Positions 43,142 to 50,849 of a stretch of 64,000 nucleotides of DNA are shown piece after piece (position 1 is the first letter of the stretch; every line of letters begins with the position of its first letter). The position numbers were made by a program, and so were the translations under genes. The notes beneath the pieces were generated by a model that ran no database searches, was not told where the DNA came from, and saw nothing but the letters and a program-made list of their open reading frames with translations. The stretch is from CAZJVD01 sp964549505 (GTDB taxonomy: Bacteria > Bdellovibrionota > UBA1018 > CAZJVD01): the NCBI GenBank assembly GCA_964549505.1, contig CAZJVD010000004.1, positions 124,001 through 188,000 of the forward strand, given 5' to 3'.

Positions 43142-43942
43142 CTAAAAAAGAAGCGTGTCGAGACCGCGTACCAAGCCTGTGAACGTCATGACTTTCTCCG
43201 CAGCTAGCAGCGTGCCTGCGACGTACGGCTCCGCGCCCGGACCGGCATCATGACGAAGCGTCAACCGTTCGTTAGGAAGGCCAAAGATCGTCTCAAAACC
43301 GATGACGTAACTGGGCAAACGTATCGAATGTACCTGCGTGCCACCAATCGTCGCACCACGCGCCTCGAGCTGTCCGGTCGTTTCACGGAGTTCGCGAGCG
43401 AGTTTGCTTTTGCGGACCTCACCGAGGCGTTCCGCGAGTTCGCGCGTCGTTCCGCTGGGAGCGTCCACCTTGTCCGCGTGCGCGTAGTCGATGATTTCCC
43501 ATGACGGAAGATGCTTCGCCGCTAGAATCGCGAAATGTTTGGCCAGCGCTGCCGTGATTGAAAAATTTCCAGCAGCAAAAACACCAACGTTTTGCGCTTT
43601 TGCGACGGCGTTGAGTTCTTCAAAGTCTTCAGCAGTAAGCCCCGACGTTCCAATCACAACGCGTTTTCCAGCCGCGATCGCTTGAAACGCACGGTCTTTT
43701 ACAGAGTCAGGCTTTGTGTAATCGATCAAGATATCGAAGCCTGTCCTGAGTGCGTCGTCTAACGTTGTGGTGATCGTGATTCCTTTGCGCGCGCCAGCCA
43801 GCACCTCACTAAGATCTTTGCCAGCCGATTTTCGAGCAATCGCCGAAGTGAGTTCAAACTGCGTGCTTTCAAAAAGAGCTTTGGCGACCTGACCACCGGC
43901 CCATCCCGTCGCACCTGCTACACAGACCTTGAGCTTGCTCAT
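43142..43942 (-). CDS. dapB: 4-hydroxy-tetrahydrodipicolinate reductase DapB
   Basis: 266 residues. N-terminal NAD(P)-binding motif VAGATGWAGGQVAKALF, the DapB signature HADKVDAPSGTTRELAE with the catalytic residues, and GTSGLTAEDF. It reduces 4-hydroxy-tetrahydrodipicolinate in lysine and meso-diaminopimelate synthesis. The ATG overlaps the stop of the upstream lipoprotein gene (ATGA). Confidence 0.95.
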   Translation of the reverse strand: MSKLKVCVAGATGWAGGQVAKALFESTQFELTSAIARKSAGKDLSEVLAGARKGITITTTLDDALRTGFDILIDYTKPDSVKDRAFQAIAAGKRVVIGTSGLTAEDFEELNAVAKAQNVGVFAAGNFSITAALAKHFAILAAKHLPSWEIIDYAHADKVDAPSGTTRELAERLGEVRKSKLARELRETTGQLEARGATIGGTQVHSIRLPSYVIGFETIFGLPNERLTLRHDAGPGAEPYVAGTLLAAEKVMTFTGLVRGLDTLLF

Positions 43943-44361
43943 TGAGCTACAATCCTCCCGTTGCTTCCGCGATCCGAAAACGTGTAGCTCCCGCTAGAGC
44001 TGATGAAAACCGAGTGTGTCGGCACCTCACCCGGCTCAAGGAGTGGACTCGAGGGAACCGTTCCTCCATCGAAGACAATCTGATGTTCCAAGCCGGTCCC
44101 GAGCAACTGAAACGTGACATGAACCGGTGAACTCACCGTACAGGTAAAAAGGTTGGGCGCTAAAACCGTCGTGCGCGTCTCGCTGCAACCGCAGAGGGCG
44201 GTGAGGGCGCCGTCACTCACACCCACGAGAGCTTGCCCGTTTGGGCAGCTCGAAGAGGCTGGTCCAGGAGTGATTTCGTCATCACCGCAGCCCACGAGCC
44301 CCATGGCCAGTATGAGCTGAAGAGTGCCTAGAAGGTGGTGGATGGGAGCGGTTTTCTTCAT
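43939..44361 (-). CDS. Small lipoprotein of unknown function
   Basis: About 140 residues from the ATG at 44361, the start that gives a short basic N region (MKKTAPIHHLLGTLQLILAM) and a lipobox LVGC. The mature domain has five cysteines (SCPNGQALVG, LCGCSETRTT, LFTCTVSS) and a C-terminal beta-rich stretch ending SDRGSNGRIVAQ. The family is not recognised. The stop overlaps dapB, so the lipoprotein and dapB are expressed together. Confidence 0.65.
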   Translation of the reverse strand: MKKTAPIHHLLGTLQLILAMGLVGCGDDEITPGPASSSCPNGQALVGVSDGALTALCGCSETRTTVLAPNLFTCTVSSPVHVTFQLLGTGLEHQIVFDGGTVPSSPLLEPGEVPTHSVFISSSGSYTFSDRGSNGRIVAQ

Positions 44362-44456
44362 CTTTTCAGAAAGGAGACCATAGCTCGGCGTAAACTGCAC
44401 TTGCTTTCTGAACATGGTTTTGGTTAAGCATAGCGTAAATTAGTCTTTTCTTTCAT

Positions 44457-44534
44457 GGACCCGTAGCTCAGTTGGATCAGAGCACTTGACTACGAATCAA
44501 GAGGTCAGAGGTTCGAGCCCTCTCGGGTCCGCCA
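44457..44534 (+). tRNA. tRNA-Arg (anticodon ACG)
   Basis: Acceptor GGACCCG (44457-44463) pairs with CGGGTCC (44524-44530), discriminator G, encoded CCA at 44532-44534. Anticodon loop CTACGAA gives ACG, the tRNA-Arg that TadA deaminates to ICG in bacteria. Its 3' end (CTCGGGTCCGCCA, 44522-44534) recurs at 46355-46367, and a fold-back element begins at 44542. It marks the left edge of an accessory segment. Confidence 0.96.
44522..44534. repeat. tRNA 3'-end repeat, left copy
   Basis: The 13-base string CTCGGGTCCGCCA at the end of tRNA-Arg is repeated exactly at 46355-46367. Integration at a tRNA gene typically leaves such a pair. There is no integrase between the copies, so if this is an attachment site the element is a remnant or a passively mobilised one. 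Confidence 0.5.
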
Positions 44535-44541
44535 CTCCGTT

Positions 44542-44667
44542 CCCATAAACTTAACCCCATTTTTCTTAAGCCTCGGAAGACCCGCACCTCCTGTGCTGCC
44601 TGTCTAACCCCATCCATGGGGACGAGACGTCTTCGAGGCTTAAGAAAAATGGGGTTAAGTTTATGGG
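44542..44667. repeat. Fold-back element (long inverted repeat) next to tRNA-Arg
   Basis: Left arm 44542-44581 and right arm 44629-44667 are reverse complements with a single extra G in the left arm; the core of each is CTTAACCCCATTTTTCTTAA. The central spacer contains a second small dyad (CCCCATccATGGGG). Total length about 126 bases. It has no reading frame. It could be a miniature inverted-repeat transposable element or a strong hairpin that ends the tRNA transcript. The start of the cytochrome gene lies 145 bases further on. Confidence 0.7.
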
Positions 44668-44812
44668 AGTGGGTGGCGGACTTCTAAAGAGAAAACGCGA
44701 AGCGTTTTGTACCGCGCGAGTGGGCGAGCCCGAACAGTCGGAGTTAAAAATACACATAGTCAGTTTAGTAAATGATAACCCCTTGTTATCGGTTCATGCT
44801 ATATTGCGCCGC

Positions 44813-46276
44813 ATGTTCCCATTGGCGGCACTTTTCCTATTTCTCAGTGGTTTTGGCTATTCCCAGGCCAGAGCCTCGTGGGATTTAGAGGGTCTTCGGG
44901 CCACTATAGTCTCTGATGGTCTGACCTCTGTGGAGAGCGTTCTTGAGAAACTTCCTTCTGAAATGCGAAACCACTTTGTTCTGGGGTACCGATCGCAGAG
45001 CGCTTCGGATGCAAGCATGGAACACCCACGCGTAATCACCTACAGTCCCGAAACAAAGCTCATTCTTGCTTTTAATGGAAGTCCCGATCAGATCGGGTAC
45101 TGGAACCTCGAGGCCATGCAGTTTCGAGAGACTACGAACACATTTGATCTCATGGAGATTGCTTTCGACAAGAGCGGGCAAGCGATGCCTCGGTTCTCGG
45201 ACCTTAATCCGTCACGCTGTCTTGCTTGTCACGGTTACGCAAATCCTCATCCGATCTGGGAGCCCTACAACCAGTGGCCGGGGTTCTTCGGGAGTGACGA
45301 CGACACTCTTGTTGTCGATGGCGAGTGGGATGGTCTCGGCCGATTTCTGAAAAGGGCACCGACGCACGGGCGATATCAGTATCTGGATCTAAGTCAGGTC
45401 ACACCTTCGCTGAAAGGTTCGTCTGAACGAATTCCGAATGAACCAAACATTAGCTTCACGACCTTTATTCAATGGCTCAATCTTAAGCGGGTTGCGAAAG
45501 AAGCGAGTCTTTACCCGCAGGCAGCTGCCATAAAGTATGCAATTCTCGGAGTGCCCTGCAGCCAACCTAGTGCTGAAGGTATTGACAGCAGTATGTTCGA
45601 CGGCCCTAGACGCCTAAGAGATGCTCTGTCCTTTGACGCATTTCTTCCGGCTGGGTTTGAGCAATTGGCGGAAAAGTCTGATGCTGCGCCCGCCTCGCTC
45701 CCAGCTGGGTCCTTCTCGCGGACCGTGAGGGATTTCTTTTCTCATTTGAAAATCGATATCTCGGAGTGGTTCATTAGTTTTGAACGAAGCGAAAACGGTC
45801 GCTTCGGTTCTTTGCCAAACGAGAACGAGACCTTTGTCGCAGCCTTTGCGCTTGTTGATAGCGATATTGCGCGGTTCGCTTCATCGGCACGGGAAGTTGA
45901 TTACATTCGAGGCTCAAAATCCGGGTATGCAAATGTCGATTGCGAGGCTTTAGCGGTAAAAAGCAAGGAGGCTCTTATGGCGTTTCCGCGTGAGTATATT
46001 TTTCAGCCCCAAGCAGCGTCGTCACATCCACCTGTCGCAGTATCGAAATGTGTGAAGTGTCATGGGCAACACGATCAAGAAGCACCGTTTATTCCCTTTC
46101 ATGATCGAGTACTCATGACGGACTATGTGAAATCGCATCGCAAGATCGTGGATGAGATCGTGTCGCTGAACAATAAAGGTGGGAAGGTTATGCCGCCTGT
46201 TGGATCAGGATTCGCCCTTCCTGAAAATCAAAAGAAGATGTTGATCGATTATGTGCGGGAGTTGTCCGTACAATAG
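44813..46276 (+). CDS. Exported di-haem cytochrome c-like protein
   Basis: 487 residues from the ATG at 44813, which gives a signal peptide (MFPLAALFLFLSGFGYSQA). Two CxxCH haem-attachment motifs are present: CLACHGY at about 136 and, near the C terminus, CVKCHGQ at about 415, followed by a segment with KVMPPVGSG (Met-ligand-like). The large region between them has no recognised motif. A periplasmic electron-transfer or oxidase-like role is likely. It sits alone between the tRNA fold-back element and the tRNA-end repeat. Confidence 0.75.
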   Translation: MFPLAALFLFLSGFGYSQARASWDLEGLRATIVSDGLTSVESVLEKLPSEMRNHFVLGYRSQSASDASMEHPRVITYSPETKLILAFNGSPDQIGYWNLEAMQFRETTNTFDLMEIAFDKSGQAMPRFSDLNPSRCLACHGYANPHPIWEPYNQWPGFFGSDDDTLVVDGEWDGLGRFLKRAPTHGRYQYLDLSQVTPSLKGSSERIPNEPNISFTTFIQWLNLKRVAKEASLYPQAAAIKYAILGVPCSQPSAEGIDSSMFDGPRRLRDALSFDAFLPAGFEQLAEKSDAAPASLPAGSFSRTVRDFFSHLKIDISEWFISFERSENGRFGSLPNENETFVAAFALVDSDIARFASSAREVDYIRGSKSGYANVDCEALAVKSKEALMAFPREYIFQPQAASSHPPVAVSKCVKCHGQHDQEAPFIPFHDRVLMTDYVKSHRKIVDEIVSLNNKGGKVMPPVGSGFALPENQKKMLIDYVRELSVQ

Positions 46277-46293
46277 TTCTCTGGTCGAGATTT

Positions 46294-46367
46294 GGCAGTT
46301 CTGTCGGTTCGCTCTAGGCTACATACGCAAGACAAGCAGTTCTAAAATCATCCACTCGGGTCCGCCA
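46294..46367. repeat. Module-boundary repeat, copy 1, with the tRNA 3'-end copy
   Basis: Contains GCAGTTCTGTCGGTTCG (46295-46311) and, at 46324-46360, a string that recurs at 49915-49950 with six differences including one gap. The exact 13-base tRNA-Arg end lies at 46355-46367. A shorter relative is at 49357-49375. These repeats bracket the toxin-antitoxin/M48 module. Confidence 0.55.
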
Positions 46368-46440
46368 TAGCCTTAAAATTCCAACAAGATTAAATGCTTG
46401 CACGTAGCGGACTTTTGGAGTCTGAGCGTTGATCGTATCA

Positions 46441-46458
46441 GTTATTAATGTTATTAAT
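46441..46458. promoter_or_regulatory. Tandem 9-base repeat, likely operator of the toxin-antitoxin pair
   Basis: GTTATTAAT occurs twice in perfect tandem (46441-46449 and 46450-46458) just before the ribosome-binding site of the RHH gene. RHH antitoxins bind short repeated sites and repress their own operon. The surrounding sequence is AT-rich and fits a -10 region. Confidence 0.4.
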
Positions 46459-46479
46459 ATTACTAAGAGGTCATTCTAT

Positions 46480-46734
46480 ATGAAGGCAGCCAAAGCTCAG
46501 TCCAGAAACGCGAAGATTGTATCTATCTCACTTCCGCCTGATATGCAGACTGAGGTCAATCAGGTTGCAAAGGAAGAAAGACGAACCGTGTCTGAAGTTC
46601 TTCGCGAAGCTTTTAGGCAGTATATGGCTCTGAGAACTCTGAATGATGTTCGTCGTCAAGCTCAGAAATCCGCAAAAAAAAGGAAGCTTAAACCCGGAGA
46701 TGTTGGTCGCATTATTGAAGAAGGCAGACGATAA
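46480..46734 (+). CDS. Ribbon-helix-helix antitoxin of a PIN-type module
   Basis: 84 residues from the ATG at 46480, preceded by AAGAGG. The core KIVSISLPPDMQTEVNQVAK then RRTVSEVLREAFRQYM is a classic RHH DNA-binding domain; the C-terminal tail (KKRKLKPGDVGRIIEEGRR) is basic and likely contacts the toxin. The toxin gene starts 8 bases after the stop. The operator-like tandem repeat lies directly upstream. Confidence 0.82.
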   Translation: MKAAKAQSRNAKIVSISLPPDMQTEVNQVAKEERRTVSEVLREAFRQYMALRTLNDVRRQAQKSAKKRKLKPGDVGRIIEEGRR

Positions 46735-46742
46735 GTTACCTT

Positions 46743-47150
46743 GTGCTCAAGATCTGCATAGACACGAATGTCTGGATAAGCGGGATCGTGTTTGCTGGAC
46801 CTCCAGCTTCGGTCATTGAGTTCGCTCTTAAGAAAAAGTTTCATCTTATTACGTCATCAGTAATTTTGAAGGAGCTCGAACGCAATCTCGTTGCGAAATT
46901 TGATGTGAGCCCTCGGTCAGCGAAGAAGGTCATTTTTCGCATTATTCAGGTTGCTGATGTTTATGAACCCAAGGGAACGATACGTGTCATACCGAATCGT
47001 CATACGGATAACTTAATTCTTGAGACCGCTCTTTTGGGAAAGGCAAGATACTTGGTAACGGGGGATCGAAAACATTTACTCCCGTTCAAGCATTTCAAAA
47101 ATATTCGTATTATCGAGCCCGCACACCTCCTAAAGATTTTAGAGCGATAA
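46743..47150 (+). CDS. PIN-domain toxin (COG1569 type)
   Basis: 135 residues with a GTG start. PIN-domain acidic residues are visible: Asp7 in IDTNVWIS, Glu44 in LKELERNL, Asp89/Glu93 region in HTDNLILETAL, and Asp106 in LVTGDRKHLLP. PIN toxins are ribonucleases that usually cleave tRNA or mRNA and are inhibited by the paired antitoxin. This protein is of the putative-toxin COG1569 type with short spacing to the RHH gene. It is the second gene of a two-gene operon. Confidence 0.85.
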   Translation: MLKICIDTNVWISGIVFAGPPASVIEFALKKKFHLITSSVILKELERNLVAKFDVSPRSAKKVIFRIIQVADVYEPKGTIRVIPNRHTDNLILETALLGKARYLVTGDRKHLLPFKHFKNIRIIEPAHLLKILER

Positions 47151-47237
47151 ACGTACGTCTATCGATCGGATGGTTCAGATGTCGGACTATATTAGTTTGG
47201 CTTGATTTTCGCTTTGAGTCGTTTCATGTTCACGAGC

Positions 47238-48935
47238 ATGAAGAAGCCGGTCGCCATAGTAGTAAGCCTATTATTGCCACTTAATCTAACGTCATGCTCT
47301 TCGCTACCACTCGACGACTACGATCAAAGGTCGATTGGTCGTGGAGCTAAAGATGCTCTTTTTGCCAAGGATCGTTCCGATGCCATCGAGGATTGGCGAT
47401 TGCTCGATGATCCGGAACTCTTGGAATATATTTCATCTGTTGGCGAGAAGCTTCGAACACAGACTCACGTAAGTTTTTTGGGAATCACGGTCATCGATAC
47501 GCCGGTTGTTCAGGCTATGTCCGGGGTCGGCGGCGGGATCAATATTACTTTGGGAATGCTTAACTTTATTGAAAGTGAAGCCGAGCTCGCTTGCTTGTTA
47601 GGGCACGAAATCCATCACCAGATTCAGGCGACAACCCAAGAGGACACAAGCCGGACAAATGACATTCTGAAAAAAGTTTATGAAGAGTATTCGCCCAGCC
47701 AGATTCACGGTCTGGGTATCGGTAAAGACCTCGAGGATATTTCGTACGCTAACTGGTCAAAGGAAAGAGAAACGAATGCGGATGCGCAGGGGTCTCTTCT
47801 CTGTGCGAGAGCAGGTTACGATGCTTTCGGCCTGGTTCATCTCCAGAATCGCATTGCGAAAGACATTGCTCACAGCTCTTTAGAGACGATTCGCAATTTA
47901 AAAGGATCTCATGATCAACTTCAAGATCGATCTCAGCATCTTGAGAAGTGGCTGCTCAAAAAGGGTTACGTTAAGAGCCACGGGAAGATCGGTGACCGGG
48001 AGTATAGGGACGTTTTTTATAAGAAAGGCATCGTCTTATCCCAAGAGCAAACGCGGGCACTGACGACCCTTTCGAGCATCAAGAAAGAAGTCGATCGGTC
48101 TAGATTAAAACGGAATTCCATTTCAGCTCATCGCTTCGTGCAGATCACGACCGCAGTTTCGGAGATCGTAAAAAACGAGAATGTGACACCTCAGGAATTG
48201 TACCCATTAGCTTCGAGCGCCGTGTCCGGCGATCGGTTCATGCAGGAGCGTGTGATCAATGGTCGAGACCGGTATGGGAATGCTCATGATCAGATCGCGT
48301 TTCGAGTTTTCGAGGTGCTTGATGCCTTGGGTAGAGTTGCCATTGGATTCACATCCATTGGGGCTGTGATTGATTTTCATGATCTGGTGACGGGAAAGGA
48401 TTTTTTCTCAGGAGAAGACCTCACACGCACTCAGAGAGCATTGAGTGCGATAGGGCTTATTATTGGTCAGGGACAGAATCTTAGAAGAATCGAAGGTTTT
48501 GTCAACGGAACTGCGGCGGAAGTCAAAGGCATCTTCCGTAGTGCTAAGGATGCAACTCGTATTGAGTCAAAGTCAGTTTCATCAGGACGTTTTGTAAGAG
48601 ATCTGCCAGGCATAGAGGAAAAGTTTGGAAACGCATTCGAAGGAAATATTTTTAAAGGACCGATGAAAGAAGGAGATATTGTCTATCAGGCTCAGAGAAC
48701 CGGTCAACAAAGTCCAGGGCGATGGGTTACTCCAGTAAAACCTGTAAGCGCAGAACACGCCGAAGAGATGCTGAACATTCGCAAGCATCAAAACAACGCC
48801 GGTCAAATAAAAGCTTATCGATTTAAAGAGGATGTTTCCGGGTACGCGGGAAAAATCGAAGGGGGTTCTGGTCATCAATTCAAAATCCCAGAGGATATTA
48901 ACCCGAGCGAAATCCTAGAGGAAATCACTCTATGA
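47238..48935 (+). CDS. Lipoprotein: M48 metallopeptidase, PT-TG-like pretoxin and toxin-like C terminus
   Basis: 565 residues from the ATG at 47238 (an ATG at 47226 would add four). Lipobox LTSC puts the lipidated Cys at 20. Residues about 30-205 are an M48 peptidase: HEIHH (123-127) and the downstream ETNAD (Glu178). Residues about 350-415 carry VIDFHDLVTGKDFFSGEDLT then RTQRALSAIG, close to the PT-TG pretoxin motif seen before many polymorphic toxins. The last 95 residues (from about 470) begin with DIVYQAQRTG, contain RWVTPVKPVS, AYRFKED and GYAGKIEGGSGHQFKIP, and look like a small secreted-toxin domain of ADP-ribosyltransferase-like build. The toxin call is inference. The following gene overlaps by 4 bases, the usual place for an immunity gene. 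Confidence 0.72.
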   Translation: MKKPVAIVVSLLLPLNLTSCSSLPLDDYDQRSIGRGAKDALFAKDRSDAIEDWRLLDDPELLEYISSVGEKLRTQTHVSFLGITVIDTPVVQAMSGVGGGINITLGMLNFIESEAELACLLGHEIHHQIQATTQEDTSRTNDILKKVYEEYSPSQIHGLGIGKDLEDISYANWSKERETNADAQGSLLCARAGYDAFGLVHLQNRIAKDIAHSSLETIRNLKGSHDQLQDRSQHLEKWLLKKGYVKSHGKIGDREYRDVFYKKGIVLSQEQTRALTTLSSIKKEVDRSRLKRNSISAHRFVQITTAVSEIVKNENVTPQELYPLASSAVSGDRFMQERVINGRDRYGNAHDQIAFRVFEVLDALGRVAIGFTSIGAVIDFHDLVTGKDFFSGEDLTRTQRALSAIGLIIGQGQNLRRIEGFVNGTAAEVKGIFRSAKDATRIESKSVSSGRFVRDLPGIEEKFGNAFEGNIFKGPMKEGDIVYQAQRTGQQSPGRWVTPVKPVSAEHAEEMLNIRKHQNNAGQIKAYRFKEDVSGYAGKIEGGSGHQFKIPEDINPSEILEEITL

Positions 48936-49318
48936 CTTATCAAGTAAAGTTCTCGCACGTCAGCGAAATCCGAATGGGTTCACCCTTTAACGGTGCAGAA
49001 GTTCATGTCAGCGGTGGTTACTTTCCCAAAGCTGCAGAAGTCGCGCTTCGGAGTTCGTTTCAGGACAAGGTTGCTATCTCCCAAGATGGCACTATCTGTT
49101 TTCTGGTCAAGTGGGATTCTCCAGGCAATATTCCTGGCTTCCGAGTTGTAAAACTTTCTGAAGAAAAAAAAACGGTGACCCAATCTGAACGTATCTCGGG
49201 TTGCTGCGTGGATATTGTCTGCCTACCAGGCGATAAGGGCGTTGAGGTGAAAGTCTGGGAGCACGAACGGTCAGATCGAACGGAGCATGTTATGCAGTTT
49301 CCTTATCACATAGCCTAG
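48932..49318 (+). CDS. Probable immunity protein of the M48-toxin lipoprotein
   Basis: 128 residues. The ATG overlaps the stop of the toxin-like gene (ATGA). No signal peptide, so cytoplasmic. The content is beta-rich with Trp, Cys and charged residues (FSHVSEIRMGSPFNGAEVHV, CFLVKWDSPGN, CCVDIVCLPGDKG), like a WD40/Imm-type small immunity domain without clear family. The assignment rests on position and overlap, not on homology. Confidence 0.6.
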   Translation: MTYQVKFSHVSEIRMGSPFNGAEVHVSGGYFPKAAEVALRSSFQDKVAISQDGTICFLVKWDSPGNIPGFRVVKLSEEKKTVTQSERISGCCVDIVCLPGDKGVEVKVWEHERSDRTEHVMQFPYHIA

Positions 49319-49574
49319 TCGTAAGAGGTTTTGGGAAAAGGTCAGTGGAGTATGTAGCAGTTCTGTCAGTTCGGTAAGCTAAGCGACATCTTTCAAATAC
49401 CAGAATCCAAGAATACCGGTTAACCGGTATTCTTGGATGCTGGTAGAAGGTACTTTTGTTACAAATTGCTTATGAATAGAATCAAGCACTTGCTGCTATT
49501 GGTCCGCCGCTGGAGTGAGTTGAGTTGTGCACCAACGGTTCAAATTGTATCTAGCACAAAAGGCAATCGAAGCC
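49319..49574. other. Intergenic block with repeat copy 2 and a large palindrome
   Basis: 256 bases after the immunity gene. It contains GCAGTTCTGTCAGTTCGG (49357-49374, relative of the repeat at 46295) and the palindrome at 49399-49444. A short reading frame on the plus strand at 49433-49621 has no ribosome-binding site and is not supported. Confidence 0.5.
49399..49444. repeat. 46-base near-perfect palindrome
   Basis: Left arm 49399-49421 and right arm 49422-49444 are reverse complements with a single mismatched pair. The centre is ACCGGTTAACCGGT. As RNA it would fold into a long hairpin with no loop; as DNA it could form a cruciform. It lies between the M48-toxin operon and the next module. 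A smaller palindrome with the shared AATACCGG core follows tRNA-Ser at 10958. Confidence 0.8.
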
Positions 49575-49787
49575 TTACTGACATTTGCGAAGGCGTCGGG
49601 GTTTCGGACAAACAATCCTAGGCTCATCGCCGACAAAAGATAAGCTGAAAAGCAGATCCAACCCAGAGAGCACCCGGTTCGAGTTGTACTTCCAGAGCGT
49701 GTAAACAATGAGCCCGAGGGCACCGACAACTAGCAACAAGTTAGGCAAAAAAAGAATCAACGCATATACCATCATCACTCCACCCAT
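49575..49787 (-). CDS. Small two-helix membrane protein
   Basis: 70 residues from the ATG at 49787, preceded by GGAG with six-base spacing. Residues about 5-32 are strongly hydrophobic (MVYALILFLPNLLLVVGALG, then LIVYTLWKY), followed by a polar and basic tail. A longer reading from 49826 lacks a ribosome-binding site. Unknown function; small membrane proteins often accompany toxin or phage-defence cassettes. Moderate certainty owing to length. Confidence 0.5.
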   Translation of the reverse strand: MGGVMMVYALILFLPNLLLVVGALGLIVYTLWKYNSNRVLSGLDLLFSLSFVGDEPRIVCPKPRRLRKCQ

Positions 49788-50013
49788 TTCGTCTCCGTGA
49801 CACTTCCACTGGGTAAGACGAAGCATGCGCTATTGGTGGACGGGATGCGCGACGGCAAGTACCTGCGATAACGATTAATGAGACTGCGAGGGACCTAAGT
49901 TAGCTTAAGCGATGTACGCAGACGGGCAGTTCTAAAAGCATCCAATCGAGCTCAAAACCAAACCGAACAGTTCTCTCCATGAGAGGCTCCGGTTCCGACA
50001 CTTCGCTCGAAAC
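49788..50013. other. Intergenic region with repeat copy 3
   Basis: 226 bases between the small membrane protein and the methyltransferase. The repeat at 49915-49950 matches 46324-46360. A preceding segment (GTTAGCTTAAGCGATG, 49899-49914) resembles AAGCTAAGCGACA after copy 2. No gene is visible. Confidence 0.45.
49915..49950. repeat. Module-boundary repeat, copy 3
   Basis: Matches 46324-46360 at about 31 of 37 positions including GCAGTTCTAAAA and CATCCA. It lies at the far side of the toxin-antitoxin/M48/membrane-protein block, so copies 1 and 3 bracket about 3.6 kb. No tRNA or integrase is associated with this copy. Confidence 0.55.
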
Positions 50014-50760
50014 TCAGATCCAAAAAAAACTCACGTCGTGCCTGAAACGACCTTTGAAAGGCCGGAGAAAGGCTTTTATTTCTTCCAAATCGCTTTTCGA
50101 AAGCGTGTCAACGTTTGAGTCTAGCAAGAATGACAGCAACCACAGAAACTCCACCGAGTCCTCGTCGGGGATATCGATGTGGGTTTGATGTTCATCTCTG
50201 GAGAACGAGACTTGCAAATCCTTCAGTGCCGCTTCTACGTCGTCGGCTGTGTAAAGCTGCTCCAGCTTGTTTCCCAAGAGGTGTCTAAACCGACTGCGGA
50301 GTTCATAGATACCTTTGCGGCCTCTAAGAATGATCACAGCCGCTTCGGAACGTTCGCAGATCAATTTAGTAAGTTCCACCAAACGCGGGGACCAATAGAG
50401 ACAGTGCGAGGCGATGATCCAATCGAACCGGTCGGCATCGCGATCAAAAAATTCCTCCGCCGTCTCTACAGAAAGTTTCAAATTTATTCCGGAGGGAAGC
50501 GCTCTCTTCCTAAAGTCGTCAATGGCCGGACCACTGGGGTCGTTCGCGACCACATCGACCTGTGCGGGGAGCTTGTCCTTCACTTGAGAAAGCAATTTTG
50601 TAAGCAGCAGACCGTCATGAGTTCCAAGGTCCAGTATCTTTAGAGAGTCCTTCGACGGCGGACGAAACCGCTTTGCAAACTCGCTTACGAAAAGAGCCTT
50701 CTCGGTAGATTTTGAAAAATAGGTTGAGAAAAATTCTCTGCGGTCATAAATAGACGACAT
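50014..50760 (-). CDS. Class I SAM-dependent methyltransferase
   Basis: 248 residues. Motif I ILDLGTHDGLLLTKLLSQ (SAM-binding glycine loop with acidic strand end) and motif II/IV FDWIIASHCLYWSP are visible. The rest is typical of class I methyltransferases related to histamine or glycine N-methyltransferase-like enzymes. The substrate cannot be predicted. No signal peptide. Located at the right side of the accessory region. Confidence 0.82.
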   Translation of the reverse strand: MSSIYDRREFFSTYFSKSTEKALFVSEFAKRFRPPSKDSLKILDLGTHDGLLLTKLLSQVKDKLPAQVDVVANDPSGPAIDDFRKRALPSGINLKLSVETAEEFFDRDADRFDWIIASHCLYWSPRLVELTKLICERSEAAVIILRGRKGIYELRSRFRHLLGNKLEQLYTADDVEAALKDLQVSFSRDEHQTHIDIPDEDSVEFLWLLSFLLDSNVDTLSKSDLEEIKAFLRPFKGRFRHDVSFFWI

Positions 50761-50849
50761 TTAAACATGCTCCAGCTTCATTTCGCAATTCCCTCGAGGT
50801 CTGCGACGTTGACGATAATACTCGACCTGGGGCAGAATTGGAGCGACCC

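Noticed and set aside
44535..46276. Complete integrative element at tRNA-Arg
   Set aside because: No integrase or excisionase is found between the tRNA end and its repeat.
49433..49621. 62-residue plus-strand frame after the palindrome
   Set aside because: No RBS, begins inside the palindrome arm and has no domain; the opposite-strand membrane protein is better supported.
49357..49950. Integron attC sites
   Set aside because: The repeats lack the paired RYYYAAC/GTTRRRY core ends and no integron integrase is present.
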